Source: Rikenellaceae bacterium UBA1749
Lineage (GTDB): Bacteria > Bacteroidota > Bacteroidia > Bacteroidales > Rikenellaceae
Assembly (NCBI GenBank): GCA_002315675.1
Contig: DCHP01000015.1
Span: forward strand, 524-25,778
Length of the DNA stretch: 25,255 nt
Direction: 5' to 3'
Made by a program: the position numbers and the translations under genes. The notes under the pieces are model-generated. The model searched no databases and was not told the DNA's origin. It saw only the letters and a list, made by a program, of their open reading frames with translations. Below, one piece after another: positions 23,901-25,255 of this stretch. Numbering within the stretch: the first letter of the stretch is position 1; each line of letters begins with the position of its first letter.

Positions 23901-24964
23901 GTAATGTTAGGATTGGACAATAAGATTTCCCTGGAAAGATCAACAACTCTGGAACATTTTTCAATATCTGAAAGAGTGTTTATCTTCATGCCGGAAAGTT
24001 TTATAAACTCATCCACCTTATTCTGCATTGCGGTTTTATCATATCCCTTTGAACTACTGAAATCATTGTAGGCTTTAATGACAGATTCTGGTTTCATATA
24101 GTCAAATTTAACCTTTATATCATATAGCTCAACAATGTACTTGTTCAGTTTAATACATGCCTTTATCTGTTCCTTTTCAGATGAAATGGACTGTATATCA
24201 GAAAGTTGCTTGTCAAATTCAGCCCTGTCAGGGAGATTAAGTAACTTGAAATTGTTTTCAATGGACTCAATTTCATATTTAAGACCTGGAGTCTTCAACC
24301 AATTGTCAATTGAAGTACTGATATAAGGCATAAGTTCTGTTTTGATTTCCTTGACATTCTTGGTCAAAGTCCTCGCTTCAACCATTTCTGAAGAAGAAAG
24401 AATCTTAAACTTGACACTTGAGAGCGGATTGGTGTTTTGATCGACAATACCGATTTCAGATACAAACTTTACAAAGTTTTTACCATGTATATCAATGGCA
24501 AGAACCGCAGGTGCCTGCATCAGCACACCATCAGAATAAAGCTTGTTATGGATAGTAAAGTTGTCATTGGATGAATTTTTCTTACGCCAGATAGAATTGT
24601 GGGAAGCCTGCTGAAAAACTGGAGTAAGATCAGACAACCAAGTCTCTTTGCCGTCAGCTGAAATGAATTTTGCTTCAGCCCACAAGGCAAAATCGTAATC
24701 GTATCCATCTGGAGTAGGATCAATTACAAATGATAATTGTTCAATACCATTCAAGTCTATTTCGATAAGTTCTGAATTATCTTCCTTCCTAAATTCCTTA
24801 GATTGAAAAATAACTGGATTCAAAGATTTCTCCAAAAAGGCGTGCTTCACCGCCAGAACTTCATCTAACCAATCCTTTTGTACTGTTTTTACTGTTTTCT
24901 TCTGTGCAAAAGAAGCGGAAAAAAGGATTGTTAGAACTAAGATTAATAAAAATTTCCGTTGCAT
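20954..24964 (-). CDS. Secreted multidomain protein: NPCBM-like, HzsA-like propeller, two CxxCH, SUMF1/FGE-like domain
   Basis: I place the start at the ATG at 24964-24962, because it gives a clean signal peptide (MQRKFLLILVLTILFSASFAQ) and a 1336-residue protein. The longer frame begins with TTG at 25003 inside a -7 box. Residues ~40-190 resemble an NPCBM carbohydrate-binding module (YDYDFALWAEAKFISADGKE). Residues ~190-370 look helical. Residues ~385-760 form a TolB/HzsA-like beta-propeller (LHWDANRILFTSTDELKRLQ, VMYTRWEYTDLTHY, GVISGHHGTPRSGRL). Two c-type haem motifs follow: C830-V-G-C-H834 and C880-I-A-C-H884. Residues ~1075-1336 are a SUMF1/FGE-like domain (LEFVRIPAGTYIMGND, WGLYDMNGNVAEWTK, VVRGGSW). 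Its function is unknown; haem attachment would need a c-type cytochrome maturation system and an exported location, which the signal peptide provides. Confidence 0.8.
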   Translation of the reverse strand: MQRKFLLILVLTILFSASFAQKKTVKTVQKDWLDEVLAVKHAFLEKSLNPVIFQSKEFRKEDNSELIEIDLNGIEQLSFVIDPTPDGYDYDFALWAEAKFISADGKETWLSDLTPVFQQASHNSIWRKKNSSNDNFTIHNKLYSDGVLMQAPAVLAIDIHGKNFVKFVSEIGIVDQNTNPLSSVKFKILSSSEMVEARTLTKNVKEIKTELMPYISTSIDNWLKTPGLKYEIESIENNFKLLNLPDRAEFDKQLSDIQSISSEKEQIKACIKLNKYIVELYDIKVKFDYMKPESVIKAYNDFSSSKGYDKTAMQNKVDEFIKLSGMKINTLSDIEKCSRVVDLSREILLSNPNITDDIVVTKYNLSTESRAAMAPQLGTQPSNWTCQLSGSRSGFDASLIQLSGLRSGNPTEKIIYHAPNGNLITDAMLHWDANRILFTSTDELKRLQVYEVNRDASNFHQVTVVDDQDVECFDASYLPSGKIMACTNIGYHGVPCVSGSDAVGNYSLYDPETHKLRRLTYDQDNNWNATVLKNGKVMYTRWEYTDLTHYYSRIVFTMNPDGTEQRALFGSGSMFPNSTFDMQQLPENSNRFIGVISGHHGTPRSGRLIIFDPTKNRAGVEGMVQELPHSQRPIENLVIDQLVDGVWPQFLKPHPLTDKYFLVTAKLSERSLWGIYLIDIYDNMTLIKDCEGEGYINSIPVRKRSVPVNIPERVPMDLSNASKEATMFIQDIYEGQGLKGVPRGTVKQLRIYAYEYDYLHTLSDHIWNGIQSGWDIKRLLGYVPVEADGSAIFKVPANMPFSIQPVDSLGRAVQWMRSWTIGMPGETVSCVGCHENQNQIAMPKRTIASTIKPHELEKALGSPRAINFEQDIQPILNRACIACHNSEKHTAGIDYTGGRMDTIAYSDGVIYSKSYLQFHPYFYRQGPETEMEVLNPYEYSAYNSEMLRMLRFGHHGVKLTDSEMRILYMWLDMNMPYNNTALASPHKIPDGTVVDQKARRRELMAKYSLNPVDWEAEVREYQKHLDSLPAVTPVMPERPAPQKVKEIKVKGFPFTAEQAKAMQGNSEKKIVELAPGISLEFVRIPAGTYIMGNDKVMSAPKKKVTIKKPFWMATTELTNAQVRTMIPSHDSRCIGQHWKDHTTPGYPVNADTLAATKISLDEAMEFCQKMSEKTGMNVTVPTEEQWEWAARAGSDNDFWYGNVNSNYGEYDNMGDSQLNKMAVRGVDPKPIPETDPLFRVLSYIPKDNDVNDHHMLLTTPKHYKANPWGLYDMNGNVAEWTKSVVYPDPTNTNTPEYVVRGGSWYDRAKRSTCSSRRTYLPWIKVWNTGLRVIIED

Positions 24965-25000
24965 ATGTGTTAATTTTAATTTGATACAAATCCTATCTAG

Positions 25001-25008
25001 CAAAGATA
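25001..25008 (-). promoter_or_regulatory. -7 box of the HzsA/FGE-like gene
   Basis: The minus strand reads TATCTTTG, the same -7 sequence as the fabI promoter, 36 bp upstream of the ATG at 24964. No TTTG lies at the expected -33 spacing. It overlaps the TTG that would begin the longer frame and therefore supports the shorter start. Confidence 0.5.
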
Positions 25009-25222
25009 CAATAAAATGTCAATATTTATGACTTATAGACAAACAAAAGAAGTAACTATTTAGTCACTATGGGTAAAAACAACCATTAATGCATCAAGCA
25101 AACATTCCAGAAAGAGATCAATTGTTGATATTTGAAACAGGTGCTTAAAGGTTACGAAAGAAAAAAATACAATCCATAATTAATTAGAAATATGACAGGG
25201 CTTGAATATGATATGCAGTATT

Positions 25223-25255
25223 GAGTCCACTTTAGTAATGGTAAAAAAATAACTT
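25223..25255. mobile_element. MITE-like element, copy 4, cut by the window end
   Basis: GAGTCCACTTTA at 25223-25234 is identical to the first 12 bases of copy 1. The following bases (GTAATGGTAAAAAAATAACTT) resemble the element interior only loosely, so orientation is unclear. The left flank is AGTATT (25217-25222). The rest lies outside the window. Confidence 0.5.

Noticed and set aside
20954..24964. Annotation as a true hydrazine synthase subunit or as a sulfatase-activating enzyme
   Set aside because: There are no other anammox-type subunits nearby, and the FGE-like domain lacks the expected cysteine pair; only family resemblance is supported.
24965..25003. N-terminal extension of the HzsA/FGE-like protein from a TTG at 25003
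   Set aside because: The extension puts 13 charged residues before an otherwise perfect signal peptide, and its first codon lies inside a TATCTTTG -7 box; the ATG at 24964 is the better start.
8982..25255. The short repeats as a CRISPR array
   Set aside because: They are kilobases apart, ~98 bp long, bordered by inverted repeats and 6-bp duplications, and there are no regular spacers or cas genes.

Overview
The window looks like a chromosomal segment of a Bacteroidota (Bacteroidales-like) anaerobe. The evidence is low GC and AT-rich spacers, promoter boxes of the Bacteroidota type (TAnnTTTG, twice paired with an upstream TTTG), many secreted CAZymes of families expanded in that phylum (GH97, PA14-containing GH3, DUF4838, DUF5703) and a Bacteroidota-style FabI. 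The genus cannot be fixed from the sequence alone.

Layout. (1) 1-179: the 3' end of a DnaQ-like exonuclease gene. (2) 435-6852, minus strand: a secreted DUF5703/GH95-like protein preceded by a DUF4838 protein (probable two-gene operon), a TauE/SafE-type permease, and a lipoprotein joining a DUF1080-like domain to a PHP/amidohydrolase-like domain. (3) 7077-8881: housekeeping genes azlC-azlD (plus) convergent with fabI (minus). (4) 9300-13400, plus: a secreted GH3 with PA14 insert, then a sialate-O-acetylesterase-type SGNH esterase. (5) 13580-15544, minus: GH97, retaining (alpha-galactosidase) type by its catalytic residues. (6) 15798-17705, plus: GH63/MGH1-like (alpha/alpha)6 glycosidase. (7) 17832-20663, minus: GH38-like alpha-mannosidase. 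(8) 20954-24964, minus: a 1336-residue secreted protein combining an NPCBM-like region, an HzsA-like beta-propeller, two CxxCH haem motifs and a C-terminal SUMF1/FGE-like domain that lacks the usual FGE cysteine pair.

Together the secreted enzymes suggest exo-acting trimming of a heterogeneous, O-acetylated glycan, but no SusC/SusD pair, sulfatase or regulator lies in the window. The genes sit in several short transcription units separated by clear hairpin terminators (5389-5430, 13438-13482, 17741-17770, 20881-20915) rather than in one classical polysaccharide utilisation locus.

The most striking non-coding signal is a family of ~98-bp non-coding elements with terminal inverted repeats (ends close to GAGYCCACTTGAAAAAGT). 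Three full copies (8982, 11851, 20704) are each flanked by a perfect, different 6-bp direct repeat (ATGTTT, AACAAT, AAAAAC). A fourth begins at 25223 and runs off the window. They behave like a MITE and all lie in the 5' regions of genes, most of them CAZyme genes.
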